This document shows, piece after piece, positions 21,880-32,752 of a DNA stretch of 64,000 nt. The notes beneath the pieces were generated by a model that was not told the DNA's origin, searched no databases, and saw only the letters and a list, made by a program, of their open reading frames with translations. The number at the start of each line of letters is the position of its first letter. Position 1 is the first letter of the stretch. This DNA comes from Candidatus Doolittlea endobia (GTDB taxonomy: Bacteria; Pseudomonadota; Gammaproteobacteria; Enterobacterales; Enterobacteriaceae). The position numbers and the translations under genes are program-made. The stretch lies in contig NZ_LN999833.1 of NCBI RefSeq assembly GCF_900039485.1, positions 744,001 through 808,000 on the forward strand, written 5' to 3'.

Positions 21880-24258
21880 ATGCCGCTACGTAAGGAAAAA
21901 GAAGGCGTACCGCAGAAAAAATGCTGCTTGTTAGGTAGACTTGTGTGTCTCTTACCACTGCTAGTGGTCGTTGTTGCAATTTATGGTGTGTATTTGGATA
22001 CGCAAGTTCGTCACCGTATTGATGGAAAAGTCTGGCAACTCCCGGCAGTAGTCTATAGCCGCATGATAAACCTGGAGCCAGGCGTGTCTTACAGCCGCAG
22101 CAATATGGCGACGCTGCTTGTAGGAATGCAGTACCGCGAGGTATCGCGGATTAGCCGGCCAGGGGAATTCACTATACGCGGCAACAGCATCGAACTGCTA
22201 CGCAGGCCGTTCGATTTTCCAGACAACAAAGAGGGCCAAATCCATGTCCGCATGACCTTTACTAAAAACCAACTGCTGGAAATCAAGAACCAAGAAACCG
22301 GTCGCAATTTTGGTGTCTTCCGTCTCGACCCGAGGTTGATCGCCATGTTGCAATCCCCGAAGGGTGAACAGCGGCTGTTTGTACCGCGCAACGGTTTTCC
22401 AGACCTGCTAGTAGATACCTTAATTGCTACCGAAGACCGGCATTTCTATCAGCATGATGGCATCAGTCTCTCATCCATCTGTCGTGCCTTCCTGGCTAAT
22501 ATTATCGCTGGACGCACGGTGCAAGGCGGCAGTACGCTGACACAACAATTGGTAAAAAACTTGTTTTTGATTAATGAACGTTCATTATGGCGTAAGGCTA
22601 ATGAAGCCTATATAGCGCTGATTGTTGATCATCGCTATAGCAAAGATCGCGTCCTAGAGTTATATATGAACGAGGTGTATCTCGGCCAAAACGGTAGTGA
22701 TCAAATCCGCGGCTTCCCGTTGGCTAGTTTGTATTATTTCGGCCGCCCGGTGGATGAACTTAGTCTCGATCAGCAAGCGATGCTAGTGGGGATGGTAAAA
22801 GGAGCATCGTTATATAATCCCTGGCGAAATCCCAAACTAGCGTTGGAACGGCGCAATTTGGTGCTAAAATTGCTAGAGAAACAAAAAATTATTGACAACA
22901 AGTTATACAATATACTCAGTGCTCGCCAGCTAAAAGTACAACCGCGCGGAGGGATATTGACGCCCCAGCCGGCTTTTATGCAGATGGTGCGTGAAGAGCT
23001 ACAAAGTAAGCTTGGCGATAAGATTAACGATTTGTCTGGCGTCAAAATTTTTACCACGCTGGATCCACTGTCACAAGATGCGGCAGAAAAAGCGCTTGAA
23101 ATCGGAATCCCCGCCCTGCGCGCCAGCCGCGGCATAAAGGACTTGGAAGCCGCTATGGTGGTGGTCGATCGATTCAGCGGCGAAGTCCGCGCGATGGTAG
23201 GCGGATCAGAGCCGCAGTTTGCGGGATTTAATCGCGCGATGCAAGCGCGACGTTCAGTGGGCTCACTGGCGAAACCAGCCACCTATTTGACCGCCTTGAG
23301 TGATCCGGACAAATATCGTCTCAACACTTGGATACCTGATGAACCGATTACCCTGAAGCAACCCAATGGCAGACTGTGGTCGCCAAAAAATTACGATCGT
23401 CGATTTCGCGGTAAAGTCATGTTAGTAGATGCTTTGACTAAATCGCTTAACGTACCGACAGTCAATCTCGGTCTGTCGGTCGGGCTTGATCGTCTTACTG
23501 CTACCCTAATGAAGTTAGGGGTTCCCTCTTCAGGACTAAACCCGGTGCCGTCGATGTTGCTTGGCGCTATCAGCCTCACACCAATAGAAGTAGCGCAGGA
23601 ATTCCAGACTATTGCCAGCGGAGGTAATCATGCTACGCTATCAGCAGTACGATCGGTAATAGGGGAAGACGGGGCCGTGCTATTTCAAAGTTTGCCTCAA
23701 TCAGAGAGGGTTCTTCCCGCTCAGGCAGCCTATCTAACGCTTTATGCGATGCAGCAGGTTGTGGTACGAGGAACATCGCGTTCGCTATCAGTGCAATTTC
23801 CGTCTTCACATTTAGCGGCGAAAACAGGGACAACCAACGATTTACGTGATAGCTGGTTCGTTGGTATTGACGGAAAAGAGGTCTCCATTTCCTGGGTTGG
23901 TCGAGATAATAATGGTCCAGCTAAGTTGAGCGGGGCTAACGGCGCATTGACTCTGTATCGCCGTTATCTCGAAAAACAAGCGCCGTTGACGCTACATTTG
24001 ACACCACCAGAGGGTATCAGCCAGATACCTATTGACTATGCTGGAAATTTCGTTTGCAACGGCGGCAGCGAGATGCGCACATTGCCGGTGTGGACCGATA
24101 ACCCGCAGTCTCTGTGTCAGTTGACCCAGATGCAAGTTCAACAGCAGATTGACACCGACGCGCCGGTAGAAAAGTCGCAGCAACACTTAATCTTGCAAGA
24201 TAAGAAAAAAGACGGTAACGGTGTTACAAATTGGATTTGGAGAATATTTAGTAAATAG
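21880..24258 (+). CDS. mrcB: Bifunctional penicillin-binding protein 1b, short form
   Basis: Inner-membrane glycosyltransferase/transpeptidase that polymerises and cross-links peptidoglycan. The product has 792 residues. Order: short basic cytoplasmic tail, one membrane helix ([19 protein letters not shown], about residues 21-39), UB2H domain (regulator LpoB site), GT51 domain with catalytic Glu in [12 protein letters not shown] and [10 protein letters not shown], then transpeptidase with SLAK (SxxK), SLN (SxN) and KTGTT. The start at ATG 21880 (AAGGAG upstream, MPLRKEKEG) corresponds to the internal gamma start of E. coli PBP1b (MPRKGKG). The longer alpha start appears destroyed: traces such as [13 protein letters not shown] occur upstream out of frame. 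Confidence 0.96.
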   Translation: MPLRKEKEGVPQKKCCLLGRLVCLLPLLVVVVAIYGVYLDTQVRHRIDGKVWQLPAVVYSRMINLEPGVSYSRSNMATLLVGMQYREVSRISRPGEFTIRGNSIELLRRPFDFPDNKEGQIHVRMTFTKNQLLEIKNQETGRNFGVFRLDPRLIAMLQSPKGEQRLFVPRNGFPDLLVDTLIATEDRHFYQHDGISLSSICRAFLANIIAGRTVQGGSTLTQQLVKNLFLINERSLWRKANEAYIALIVDHRYSKDRVLELYMNEVYLGQNGSDQIRGFPLASLYYFGRPVDELSLDQQAMLVGMVKGASLYNPWRNPKLALERRNLVLKLLEKQKIIDNKLYNILSARQLKVQPRGGILTPQPAFMQMVREELQSKLGDKINDLSGVKIFTTLDPLSQDAAEKALEIGIPALRASRGIKDLEAAMVVVDRFSGEVRAMVGGSEPQFAGFNRAMQARRSVGSLAKPATYLTALSDPDKYRLNTWIPDEPITLKQPNGRLWSPKNYDRRFRGKVMLVDALTKSLNVPTVNLGLSVGLDRLTATLMKLGVPSSGLNPVPSMLLGAISLTPIEVAQEFQTIASGGNHATLSAVRSVIGEDGAVLFQSLPQSERVLPAQAAYLTLYAMQQVVVRGTSRSLSVQFPSSHLAAKTGTTNDLRDSWFVGIDGKEVSISWVGRDNNGPAKLSGANGALTLYRRYLEKQAPLTLHLTPPEGISQIPIDYAGNFVCNGGSEMRTLPVWTDNPQSLCQLTQMQVQQQIDTDAPVEKSQQHLILQDKKKDGNGVTNWIWRIFSK

Positions 24259-25599
24259 CTCTTGAACGTGGCCGCCACTTACTTTACTCTGACCGCTTGG
24301 TGTGGTTGTTAATTTGAGTGCAAAAATTTCCATGATTAGCCCCACTTCGTCATAATTGTCTCCTGCTGCCATGGCATATTCCATGGCCTGACCGATTAGG
24401 CTCTGCGTGCGGTTTATATGAATTAATCGGCGTTACTCGCAAAGTGCAATTATAACTCGATGCAAGGTAATATATTGACCAATGATCTTATCATGCTTCA
24501 ATTTTAATTTTGAAAAGTAAATGGTTTTACAAGTTACATTAGCAGTAAAGTCCAGTCAGACCGTATAAATCGATAATTGCTGTAACGTCTGTGCATTTCT
24601 CGCTTACAAAACATGAAGAGTAACTCATTAACACAGAACAGACAGCGCTATGCTACGTACATATCGTCTGCTTCAATTCAGATAGTTCAGATCCGACTAT
24701 CAGTCAGTCTGATTTGACGTTAAATGCATCAAAACGGTATTGAGGTTCATTCTCACCGTATCCCTGCATCTAGAACTATTTATAGTTACGCGGCTCGATC
24801 GCAAAAATGAAGCTGCAAATGAATTATTACATCATACTCTATTGATTGCACTTAACATAATTTTAAATTTTTAGGCAGAAGGGTTTCATGAAGCGGCAAT
24901 AGTCAACTGAATTTGTCCACGTTCAGCATTCAATCCTTACAGCAACGCGGTATACATTGGTCTTTTTCTTGATGGTAATCACTGGCGACTTGCTTGCATG
25001 CAGCAGACGAAATGACATAGTAGCATCATCGCGCTGAGTCAGATGCGTCAGACTATACGCTAGCATGCGGCTAATGATCACAAACGGCATTTGTAGATGC
25101 ACTTTTATATCAATTTCTTCAATATCTAGTACCAAGAATCGATACGCATATATTTTTTTATTGTTCTAACGAACAAAACGATTATAAGTATTGTTTAACA
25201 CTCATAATATCAGGCGGAAAATCTCTTCAGGGAAACTGCAATAAATAAATATCTGTTATCCTGCTCGATGTTGCGTCATTTATCCCTAAGAAATAAGAAT
25301 TTAACTCTTTCTCAGAGGAGATCTCATGTCGATGTGTGCAAGTAATGTCATAGCTGTCTATTACATTAGACTAGCGAACGGATAGTTGACCGATCTTACC
25401 CGGCGCTCTTTCGGCTTAATGACAGCAGCTTTTAAAATTAAAATAGTCCTGCTTGCCTGCATAAGGGAGACAGGAAACCTGCTCGTCATCACCGGAAGCT
25501 GAGTGTAATCTGTTTAATTACTCTTTACCGTCCGCAATACTAGCAAAGTAATCCTCTTATGACTCATAAGAGGAAATGAAAGCGCGTATACTGCTGGCT
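24259..25599. other. Spacer with unidentified open frames
   Basis: About 1.3 kb with no intact recognised gene. Immediately after mrcB, on the minus strand, about 24259-24420 is open with protein-like composition (SLIGQAMEYAMAAGDNYDE). A second minus-strand open frame spans 24923-25135. Neither was identified. Both could be eroded genes. Confidence 0.4.
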
Positions 25600-26285
25600 A
25601 ATCGCAGATAGGCAATTAGCTTTTGAAGCACATGTTAGTAACGTACGGTGTACCGATCCTATGTATTACCATACTGAGTTCAAGCGGTATGGACAGATGT
25701 GCGCAGCCGAAAATTATGCGGTATTTGACGCCACTTGTCAGCAGGTTGCAAAGTGCCACATAGAAATGGCACGCGCTAGCCGTAAAGGCAACGAAGCTAT
25801 TTTGGTCATTTTGAAGTTGAGGCATCTAATATAATAACCCTACCGACGCCTGCGTCTAGTGAAATCATATGAGAGTGTTTGACATTTGAGATCAAAAACG
25901 TGACAAATTGTGTTTTATGATACTGACTAAACTATCTGTAGATGATATTTTAGTCAGTATCAACGCGCTACGCGTCTTTTCTACGGCATTATTGGACCGC
26001 GTAAAAAAGATATTTGCTTTGCTACGACATCGATGAAAACACTCTTTCAACTCTAATGGGTTAGCTCAACTGGTTCAGCGGATAAGAAAGCAGGCCTATT
26101 TGCTTGATAGTGTCAACAATATTCAAGGAAAATAGTTCTAGCGTTACCGCTAGTACGTTAGGACTGGATATTCTGGTACAGTGGATAATTGAGCACTTGC
26201 GCATGTTATGTGCTGAAGATGTGAAAGAGCTTATAGACCAAAAGAGAACGTTGTTTTAGGAGTACCGAAGATTCTTATCTAGAAG
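25600..26285 (+). pseudogene. ispH: 4-hydroxy-3-methylbut-2-enyl diphosphate reductase remnant
   Basis: IspH is the last enzyme of the MEP pathway, an iron-sulfur enzyme making IPP and DMAPP. Blocks recovered across frames in order: LLKHMLVTYGVPI, then YAVFDATCQQVAKCHIEMARASRKGNEAI split here as YAVFDATCQQVAK and HIEMARASRKGNEAI (E. coli TVFDATCPLVTK, HMEVARASRRGEESI), IIGPRKKDICFATTS, SNSNGLAQLVQRIRKQAYLL, and SSVTASTLGLDILVQ. About 30 codons are missing between the first two blocks, and most of the central domain is lost. It lies upstream of dapB as in enterics (ispH-dapB order). Function is clearly lost. No other MEP gene lies in the window. Confidence 0.92.
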
Positions 26286-26864
26286 TGAAAATGCTGGTAC
26301 AGCGCGTACCTTGTCGCTTTACTATCTGATTGCTTGCAAGTATTGCACTGGAATTCATTCCTTATCAAACTGATAAAGCAGATAGTAACCAGAAGCAAAG
26401 GTAGCAATCTGGAGCAATACGCTGAGGGACAATCAGTTCTTTATTCGCCGCGATTATATGCTGTCAGTATCACCAAATGCGCAGTAGCTAAACTCAGTAT
26501 GCTGATAGTGACATATGTGCGTTTAGCGCCAATATTCTCTGGCGGATGCGGTAACAATGGCTTAATTAACCGTGGATAAATGAGCATAAATTCTACCGAA
26601 TGATTGAACGTAGAACTGTCAGATATTATGGGAGTTTACGCGTCTCCTGCGATAAACAACGATTTACTCTATGAAAAGCTTATCAACGCAGCTGTACTGA
26701 ACAATTATTCGAACTGTGCAAAAAAAAATCAATTATCAACATTATTGCTTATCAGCTGCGTAATTTATTGCGAATTCATTATTAGAACGGATTTTTGCTG
26801 GCGATAATGTACGAACGGAGTTAACCTAAGCCTAAACAATAATGTCATAAGAATGAGAGGATTT
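26286..26864. other. Spacer upstream of dapB, nothing recognised
   Basis: About 580 bases. The open frame at 26334-26579 has no similarity I can recognise. An AT-rich run with A and T tracts (26710-26790) precedes dapB and may contain its promoter, but no consensus pair was clear. Confidence 0.4.
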
Positions 26865-27680
26865 ATGAGCAATATACCAATCCGTATCGCGGTTGCCGGA
26901 GCAGGCGGCCGAATGTACCACCACCTTATTAAGGCGGTGGTACAGTCGAAAGAAGCGACATTGGGTGCTGCGTTAGCTCGTACCGGTTCAACATTGTGCG
27001 GTGTAGACTCTGGTGAGGTAGCCGGTATCGGTGCCTTGGGTGTAACGATAAACGGTGAACTGACAGAGATAAAAAAAGACGATTTTGACATTCTTATCGA
27101 TTTCACTCGTCCTGACGCTACCATGACGTATCTGGAATTCTGCCGTCAGTACCACAAAGGTATCGTGATCGGCACAACCGGCTTCAACAATGCCCAAAAA
27201 GAAGTTATTAGCACTGCAGCACAAGAGACGAAGATTGTTTTTTCTGCTAATTTCAGCGTTGGTGTCAACCTGACGATTAAGCTTCTGGAGAAGGCAGCGC
27301 AGATCATGGGAGAAAAAGCCGATATTGAAATTATCGAGATCCATCACCGACACAAAGTGGATGCTCCTTCAGGCACCGCGCTGGCTATGGGCGAAGCGAT
27401 AGCAGGCGTGCTAGGACGTGATCTGGCTCATTGCGCTGTGTACAGCCGTGAAGGGCATACCGGCGAACGTAAAACAAAAAGTATCGGCTTCGCCACAGTT
27501 CGTGCCGGCGACATTGTCGGTGAGCATACTGCAATGTTTGTTGATATCGGAGAACGCCTGGAGATAACCCATAAGGCGTCTAGCAGGATGACGTTTGCTA
27601 TCGGGGCGGTTCGTGCCGCTGTTTGGCTTTCTGCCCAGAAAAGAGGCCTTTTTGACATGGTCGATGTACTTAACCTCTAG
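26865..27680 (+). CDS. dapB: 4-hydroxy-tetrahydrodipicolinate reductase
   Basis: NAD(P)H-dependent step of the lysine/meso-diaminopimelate pathway, supplying peptidoglycan and lysine. The 271 residues match E. coli DapB (273). The dinucleotide motif VAGAGGRM is at about residues 9-16, followed by FIDFTRP-type [17 protein letters not shown], the catalytic [15 protein letters not shown] and the C-terminal [14 protein letters not shown] 26865 ([12 protein letters not shown]) follows GAGAGG; an ATG four codons upstream lacks a ribosome site. Its place after the ispH remnant is enteric. Retention fits with the peptidoglycan enzymes MrcB and LdtB. Confidence 0.96.
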   Translation: MSNIPIRIAVAGAGGRMYHHLIKAVVQSKEATLGAALARTGSTLCGVDSGEVAGIGALGVTINGELTEIKKDDFDILIDFTRPDATMTYLEFCRQYHKGIVIGTTGFNNAQKEVISTAAQETKIVFSANFSVGVNLTIKLLEKAAQIMGEKADIEIIEIHHRHKVDAPSGTALAMGEAIAGVLGRDLAHCAVYSREGHTGERKTKSIGFATVRAGDIVGEHTAMFVDIGERLEITHKASSRMTFAIGAVRAAVWLSAQKRGLFDMVDVLNL

Positions 27681-28580
27681 TTCGTTTATCGGCATGAAGG
27701 TTAAGGCAAAAGATATATTGTGATAATCTTATATTGTTGATTTGATATTATTTTATTGGCGCTTAAATAAGCTATTATGTAATATTTTTATTCAAATTAT
27801 TTTGTAAATGGATAGATGTATCATATATTATATCAATTATACAAAAGGCTATTTTGAATTTATTGAATAGTATTGAGATCATAGTCACAAGTTAGAATAG
27901 ACAATTAATTTGTCTTTTGAGATAAAACAAGAAAGTGTAAATCTATAATTTAAAAAGATGAATTTTACTACCACATTATTAACACGACATTTTAATTGCT
28001 ACTGAAAATCGCGTCCTTTTTTATCTAGGAGAATCAGGCCAATGTTGAAGACAACGAATTATTTAATTCAGTGTGTTAAATCCTAAGAACAGTCCCGAAG
28101 TGAAAATACCCAAAACAATTTTATCGTTGATTCTTGCAAATCTTACCTGTGAAGCAGGTAAGGAATGATTGATAGTTGATGTAACGCATATAACAATTCA
28201 CTCTCGTTATACCAGAGTTGCAGAAGGATGAAATGAGACGTATAAAGAAGATTCAACAGTAAACTGTACTCGGTCTCGACATACACAACAACCCATGCAG
28301 ACTAACTATACAATTGCTCAAGAATTGCTCAAGGCGTTAGCAGATCAACAGCGCAGAAAAACAACCTGTAATGCACGAAACTATGAAACGTATTATCTCG
28401 ATAGAGATCTTTACAGACATAGCCAGGTTTGATTAATAGTCTATATCTATAGCCATGTAAAGCTTAATTAAGCTTTACCAAACAAGCCCTGCTCGTCTAT
28501 GTAGTAAGCAAAATATACCCTAATTGATTAAATTTTATTACTGTAAAAGTTTACAAGAGAGGCATCAAGAGGAAGCATGA
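27681..28580. other. Very AT-rich spacer with one hairpin
   Basis: About 900 bases with no gene recognised. The first half (27700-28000) is one of the most AT-rich parts of the window. A perfect 8-base stem CTTACCTG/CAGGTAAG with a 5-base loop lies at 28142-28162. It has no U tract, and its role is unknown. Confidence 0.5.
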
Positions 28581-28653
28581 TGCCCGGACTTGGAATTGAA
28601 CCAAGGACACGGGGATCTTCAGTCCCCTGCTCTACCGACTGAGCTATCCGGGC
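28581..28653 (-). tRNA. tRNA-Phe (GAA)
   Basis: Minus-strand cloverleaf: acceptor GCCCGGA/TCCGGGC, D arm GCTCAGTCGGTAGAGC, anticodon stem GGGGA-CTGAAGA-TCCCC with anticodon GAA, and perfect T arm CTTGG-TTCAATT-CCAAG. It differs from the E. coli tRNA-Phe at only a few bases. The 3' end reads GGGCA-TCA instead of an encoded CCA, so the tail must be added by tRNA nucleotidyltransferase. A promoter lies just upstream (28662-28690). Confidence 0.97.
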
Positions 28654-28661
28654 AACGTGGC

Positions 28662-28690
28662 ATTAAATCGTATTGATCGCATGGCGTCAA
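28662..28690 (-). promoter_or_regulatory. Probable promoter of tRNA-Phe
   Basis: Minus-strand TTGACG (28690-28685) and TTTAAT (28667-28662) with a 17-base spacer, ending 8 bases before the tRNA 5' end. This is close to the sigma-70 consensus and well placed for a tRNA transcript. Confidence 0.65.
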
Positions 28691-29264
28691 TGCCTAATTT
28701 ATCTTCGCGGTGCGTTTACTATGTTTTTAGATAGCCAACAAAGCCGATAAAGTGTCTTTCTTTTACATAAAGAAAGCTGCATCATGTATTCTTGTTCAGT
28801 AATTAAGGATACTTTGCTTTCATTATCTTTAATGATGCGGTAATCATATCATTTCTACTTTAAAAGTAAACATAAATTATTGACGTCTGTTGCACAACAA
28901 ATAATAACTTTATCCGTAAAATATATCGCAAGCAATGAGACGTTCCGCTAAAAATCGATGCTGCGCTAAGCTATACAATGTACTTGTTACAACCTGTAGT
29001 CGTGTGATGTAGAACTGAATCTATCTACTATTTTCGGTACTGCTATTTAAATGTTCTCTAAGCCGCTAGGATGAAAGGATTTTTATTCAGGACAGATAGA
29101 TATTCGTTGTTAGAGCGAATTTACTGTCATACAGTTTATGGTAATGATCGCCAATAATTTTTTATAGACAGCGCAGCTGTTACTGGTAGGGATCCTATTG
29201 CATAATAGTGCGAGTTTATTCATAACGACCTACTAAATAATCAATTCACCATATGGTAACAGAT
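28691..29264. other. Spacer, nothing recognised
   Basis: About 570 bases between the tRNA-Phe promoter and the argR remnant. It is AT-rich, with stops in all frames and no RNA gene seen. Confidence 0.45.
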
Positions 29265-29635
29265 CGAGATTGCACTTACCCTGCAGGAGGCTTGGTCTCA
29301 AGCATATAAATCAACCCAAGATCTCGCGTATGCTGACTTAGTTTAGTGAAGTACAGACCCGCAACGCCAAGATGAAAATGGTTTACTGTCTTCAGGTAGA
29401 GCTAGCGTTTCGACTACTAGTAGTTGGCTGTGGTACTAAATGTAAATCATAATGGCGCATTGATCATCATCTATACTAGTCCTGATGCAGCGCAGCTCAT
29501 CGCTCGGATGCTAGATTCGTTAGGAAAAACGGATGGAATCCTTGGCACTGTTGTCTGAATGATACTATTTCACCATATCCGCTCATGGTTTCTCAGTTAA
29601 GCAGCTGTATCACTGCATTCTTGTTTACTTAACCA
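29265..29635 (+). pseudogene. argR: Arginine repressor remnant
   Basis: Remnant of the arginine-responsive repressor. Recovered blocks in order: EIALTLQEA (E. coli EIVAALQEQ), TRNAKMKMVYCLQVEL (TRNAKMEMVYCLPAEL), a strongly conserved stretch [18 protein letters not shown] then [13 protein letters not shown] (VVVIHTSPGAAQLIARL, LDSLGKAEGILGT), and after a shift HGFSVKQLYHCIL (NGFTVKDLYEAIL). The N-terminal DNA-binding half is largely missing, and several frameshifts and stops interrupt the rest. Identity is firm. Loss of arginine-pathway regulation is expected in a symbiont with a constant environment. Confidence 0.92.
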
Positions 29636-30790
29636 GAAATTATGACTTCGTCTTCTGCCGCCTGTACTATCGGAGTCTGCTACGCTTAGGGCAGAGATGT
29701 CAGTCATTTTGTCAAAAAACATCACTGACGCGCTAGGTCATGACGATGTCGTCACCGAAAGAAATATCATGTTTGGTTGGTATATATAGTGCATGCGACA
29801 CAGCTCTATGCCAGTTTTTTTGATGTTATTTACATATATTTTCCCACAAATTAGGAAATTGGTTTATTTTATTTATGATTGTCTGATATAAAACCTAAAT
29901 GGCGGTTCTGATATAACGCTGGCGCATCCTTTTATTTTAATAGAAATACAAAATACAGCAGGAACACTATGATGCTCATTAACTTCAAAGAAAAACTTGA
30001 AAACTGAGATACTACGCATAAAGAAAAATTTGAAACGATATGACCTTAGATGAATAAGCAATTAATGAATTAGGCACTGGTTGGATAGGATCAGAAAGAC
30101 GACTGGAAAGCATACTAGTGCACTGGTCATTTGCTACTAGCATAAAAAGCGGCCTCTTATTGCGCTGCCATCCTAAAGCGTTGTACTGTGTTATGGTTAA
30201 CACAAAATTAAGTAGTTCAGGGATAGCGTCCCTCCAGTTAGGTGAACTGAAGTGATACTGTATGTTGTCTGAGAAGTTATCGGTAGGAATGATACGCTCA
30301 CACGTTTCTGTACGAAAAAAGAAATTAAAAATAACATCACGTTAACGACGTCAGCAAAAGAAGGTATCTAAGCATGCGCAGTGAAATGCTTTTGCTATAA
30401 AAGATGAATCTTTGGAGTGTTTAATGATTTGTCTAGGGATTGCAGAAAAGAAGCAACACGTCTGTTTTATTTAATTTATCAGAGATTAATGTGATCTGGT
30501 TTTATTTATTATTTAGCATCTGAACTTCAGCGTCTGCAAGCTGTATTTAAAAAAACCTTCCATTTGCTACATACACTAAACAATCATCGGTAAAGTATTA
30601 GAAATTACACAATACTGCTCTAGCTGTTGATCGTCTAAGCAAAACTTTCTGTGTTTAACGTCTCTTTCATAAGAACATTGACTTTCAAAATAAGCAATAA
30701 TTATGCACGACAAGACGATTAGATAGTGGATGGTGCGTACACCATAATCCCATCTAATAATTTCTTCATTGCTCTTTGATGGTTGAGATA
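29636..30790. other. Spacer with a partial repeat copy
   Basis: About 1.15 kb without a recognised gene. A diverged copy of the dispersed repeat lies at about 30514-30561. The minus-strand open frame at 30576-30794, directly after mutY where enterics have yggX, contains KHRKF and LEQ. These may be yggX traces but are too weak to call. Confidence 0.4.
30514..30561 (+). repeat. Diverged copy of dispersed repeat unit
   Basis: Reads TAGCATCTGAACTTCAGCG, then TCTGCAAGCTGTATTTAAAA. It aligns with the unit seen at 58245-58290 (GGCATTAGGAGCTCAATGC, then ATTTGCAAGCGATATTTGAAAA). It is weak on its own but shares order and spacing with the other copies. Confidence 0.4.
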
Positions 30791-31870
30791 TCATTCTTTT
30801 TGTTGGCAGCTGGCAATACAGGCTACAGGCTGACGTAGTTGTCTGAGTAAACGCTCAACAGGCGCCGCCAGTCCAACAGCCGGAGGCTGAGCTAAGTTAT
30901 ACCAGAGTCCGCAGCTTTCATCCATCCAGCGCTGTATTGTACTAACTTTTTGCCGCATTGGCATGATATTCAGATGGAAATGACTATAGGTATGTCGAAA
31001 CGACGGCATTGGTTCATAATGTCTGTCTGGCAAACCGCGCTGGGCTAGCCAAAAAGATAGCGCCTGCGGGTTGAAAAATTGTGGAAAACAAAATAGTCCG
31101 CCCCATAGGCCTACTGTCGGACGTTGTTCAAGCCACACGCGATCTCCATCCTGAAGCAGCAGGAACCAGGCAGTTTTTTCTGGCAAAATTCGCTTCAGTT
31201 TTTTTCCAGGATAGTTAGCCCAGCTATGGGTGGCGTAGGCTTGACAGTCCTGTTTCAACGGGCAAAACTCGCATTTTGGCCGCGAACGAGTGCAAACTAT
31301 CGCGCCTAAATCCATCATGGCCTGATTAAATTGCGCCACTCCCTGTGCTGGCGTAACGCGTGCACTATGCCTCCATAAACGCTGTTCCACCTCTTTTTTC
31401 CCTGGCCAACCGATAATGCTATAATAACGAGCGAGAACTCGTTTAACATTACCGTCGAGAATAGGATAGTGTTTATTCAACGCCAACGACAATATAGCAC
31501 CTGCAGTAGAGCGGCCAATGCCGGGCAGGGCGAAGATAGCATCAAAATCTTCTGGAAATTCGCCAGCATGTCGCTCACTAATAAGTTGAGCTGCTTTATG
31601 CAGATTACGTGCTCTGGCGTAATATCCCAATCCGGTCCATAAATGCAAGACCTCATTGAGCGGCGCCTCCGCGAGTTGGCCGACAGTGGAAAATTTGGCT
31701 ATGAAGCGTTGAAAATAAGGAATAACAGTCAACACTTGTGTTTGTTGCAGCATAATTTCTGATAACCAAACCTTATACGGTGTTTTTTCCAACTGCCATG
31801 GCAACGTTTTACGGCCGAACTGCTGGTACCAATCCAACATGAGTTGTGCGTATAATGGCGCTTGCTTCAT
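30791..31870 (-). CDS. mutY: Adenine DNA glycosylase
   Basis: Removes adenine mispaired with 8-oxoguanine, preventing G:C to T:A mutations. The product has 359 residues (E. coli 350). Catalytic Glu is in [11 protein letters not shown], the helix-hairpin-helix is [13 protein letters not shown], and the catalytic Asp is in [12 protein letters not shown]. The four iron-sulfur cysteines are present (C-x6-C-x2-C-x5-C in [18 protein letters not shown]). A C-terminal MutT-like domain includes the [10 protein letters not shown] segment. It is divergent from trmB with a 156-base gap, as in enterics. Retention of MutY and Nth contrasts with loss of dam and recN. Confidence 0.96.
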   Translation of the reverse strand: MKQAPLYAQLMLDWYQQFGRKTLPWQLEKTPYKVWLSEIMLQQTQVLTVIPYFQRFIAKFSTVGQLAEAPLNEVLHLWTGLGYYARARNLHKAAQLISERHAGEFPEDFDAIFALPGIGRSTAGAILSLALNKHYPILDGNVKRVLARYYSIIGWPGKKEVEQRLWRHSARVTPAQGVAQFNQAMMDLGAIVCTRSRPKCEFCPLKQDCQAYATHSWANYPGKKLKRILPEKTAWFLLLQDGDRVWLEQRPTVGLWGGLFCFPQFFNPQALSFWLAQRGLPDRHYEPMPSFRHTYSHFHLNIMPMRQKVSTIQRWMDESCGLWYNLAQPPAVGLAAPVERLLRQLRQPVACIASCQQKE

Positions 31871-32026
31871 TGTTAAATGATTACCTTTTTTGCGATAACC
31901 CGCATTTTAGTGTCAGTTGTGCTATAGTGCGAATAATCTGTAAATAAGAATTATCCTCTGTTGCGTATTTGTTAAACACTACTATTTTTATATTATGTAC
32001 CTTTGTAAATCACTTTGCTAAATTTT

Positions 32027-32752
32027 ATGAATAACTATGTCATTTCTCCTGCATTTGATGAACATAGACGCGCGCGGCGACAAATTCGTAGTTTTGTTCG
32101 TCGACAGGGGCGATTGACCAAGGGGCAGCAGCATGCCTTAAACGCGCTTTGGCCAGCAATGGGAGTGGACTATCAAGCACAGCTACTCAATTTTACCACG
32201 TTGTTTGGCCGCTCAGCTCCAGTGACGCTGGAGGTTGGTTTTGGTATGGGAGCGTCACTGATTACTATGGCAGCAACACACCCCGAGCAGAATTTTATCG
32301 GCATTGAAGTGCACCTGCCTGGCGTTGGTTCCTGTCTTGCTGGTGCGCAGAAAGCCGGCGTTAGCAACTTGCGGGTGATGTGTCACGATGCGGTAGAAGC
32401 CATGGAACAGATGATTCCAAATGCATCTTTAGCGCTGGTGCAGCTGTTTTTTGCTGATCCCTGGCATAAAGCTCGGCACAATAAACGTCGTATCATACAG
32501 ACGTCTTTTGTCGAGTTAGTCGGGCATAAACTCACCGTCGGTGGAATTTTCCATATGGTAACCGATTGGCAATCGTATGCCAAACATATGTTATCCGTGA
32601 TGTCAGATGCCGTGTTTTTCCGCAATCTCTCCTCTACAGGCGACTATGTACCGAGGCCAGCAAGCCGTCCGTTAACTAAATTTGAACAGCGTGCTCAGCG
32701 ATTAGGCTATAGTGTTTGGGATTTGATGTTTGTCAAACAGTCTGAACCATAG
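32027..32752 (+). CDS. trmB: tRNA (guanine-N7-)-methyltransferase
   Basis: Makes m7G46 in the variable loop of tRNAs. The 241 residues match E. coli TrmB (239). The SAM motif [11 protein letters not shown], the [10 protein letters not shown] segment, the CHDAVEAM motif, the catalytic [13 protein letters not shown] region and the C-terminal [11 protein letters not shown] are present. The invariant-looking FFPDPWHK reads FFADPWHK here, one substitution of unknown effect. ATG 32027 was preferred over an in-frame TTG at 32015 because MNNYVISP aligns with E. coli MKNDVISP. It is divergently transcribed from mutY. Confidence 0.95.
   Translation: MNNYVISPAFDEHRRARRQIRSFVRRQGRLTKGQQHALNALWPAMGVDYQAQLLNFTTLFGRSAPVTLEVGFGMGASLITMAATHPEQNFIGIEVHLPGVGSCLAGAQKAGVSNLRVMCHDAVEAMEQMIPNASLALVQLFFADPWHKARHNKRRIIQTSFVELVGHKLTVGGIFHMVTDWQSYAKHMLSVMSDAVFFRNLSSTGDYVPRPASRPLTKFEQRAQRLGYSVWDLMFVKQSEP

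Noticed and set aside
26058-26090. tRNA-like D-arm sequence (GGGTTAGCTCAACTGGTTCAGC)
   Set aside because: It looks like a tRNA 5' half, but no anticodon stem or T arm follows, and the reading frame here encodes the ispH remnant SNSNGLAQLVQRIRK.
30576-30790. Possible yggX remnant after mutY
   Set aside because: Synteny fits and KHRKF/LEQ are suggestive, but the N-terminal half has no similarity, so it is not called.
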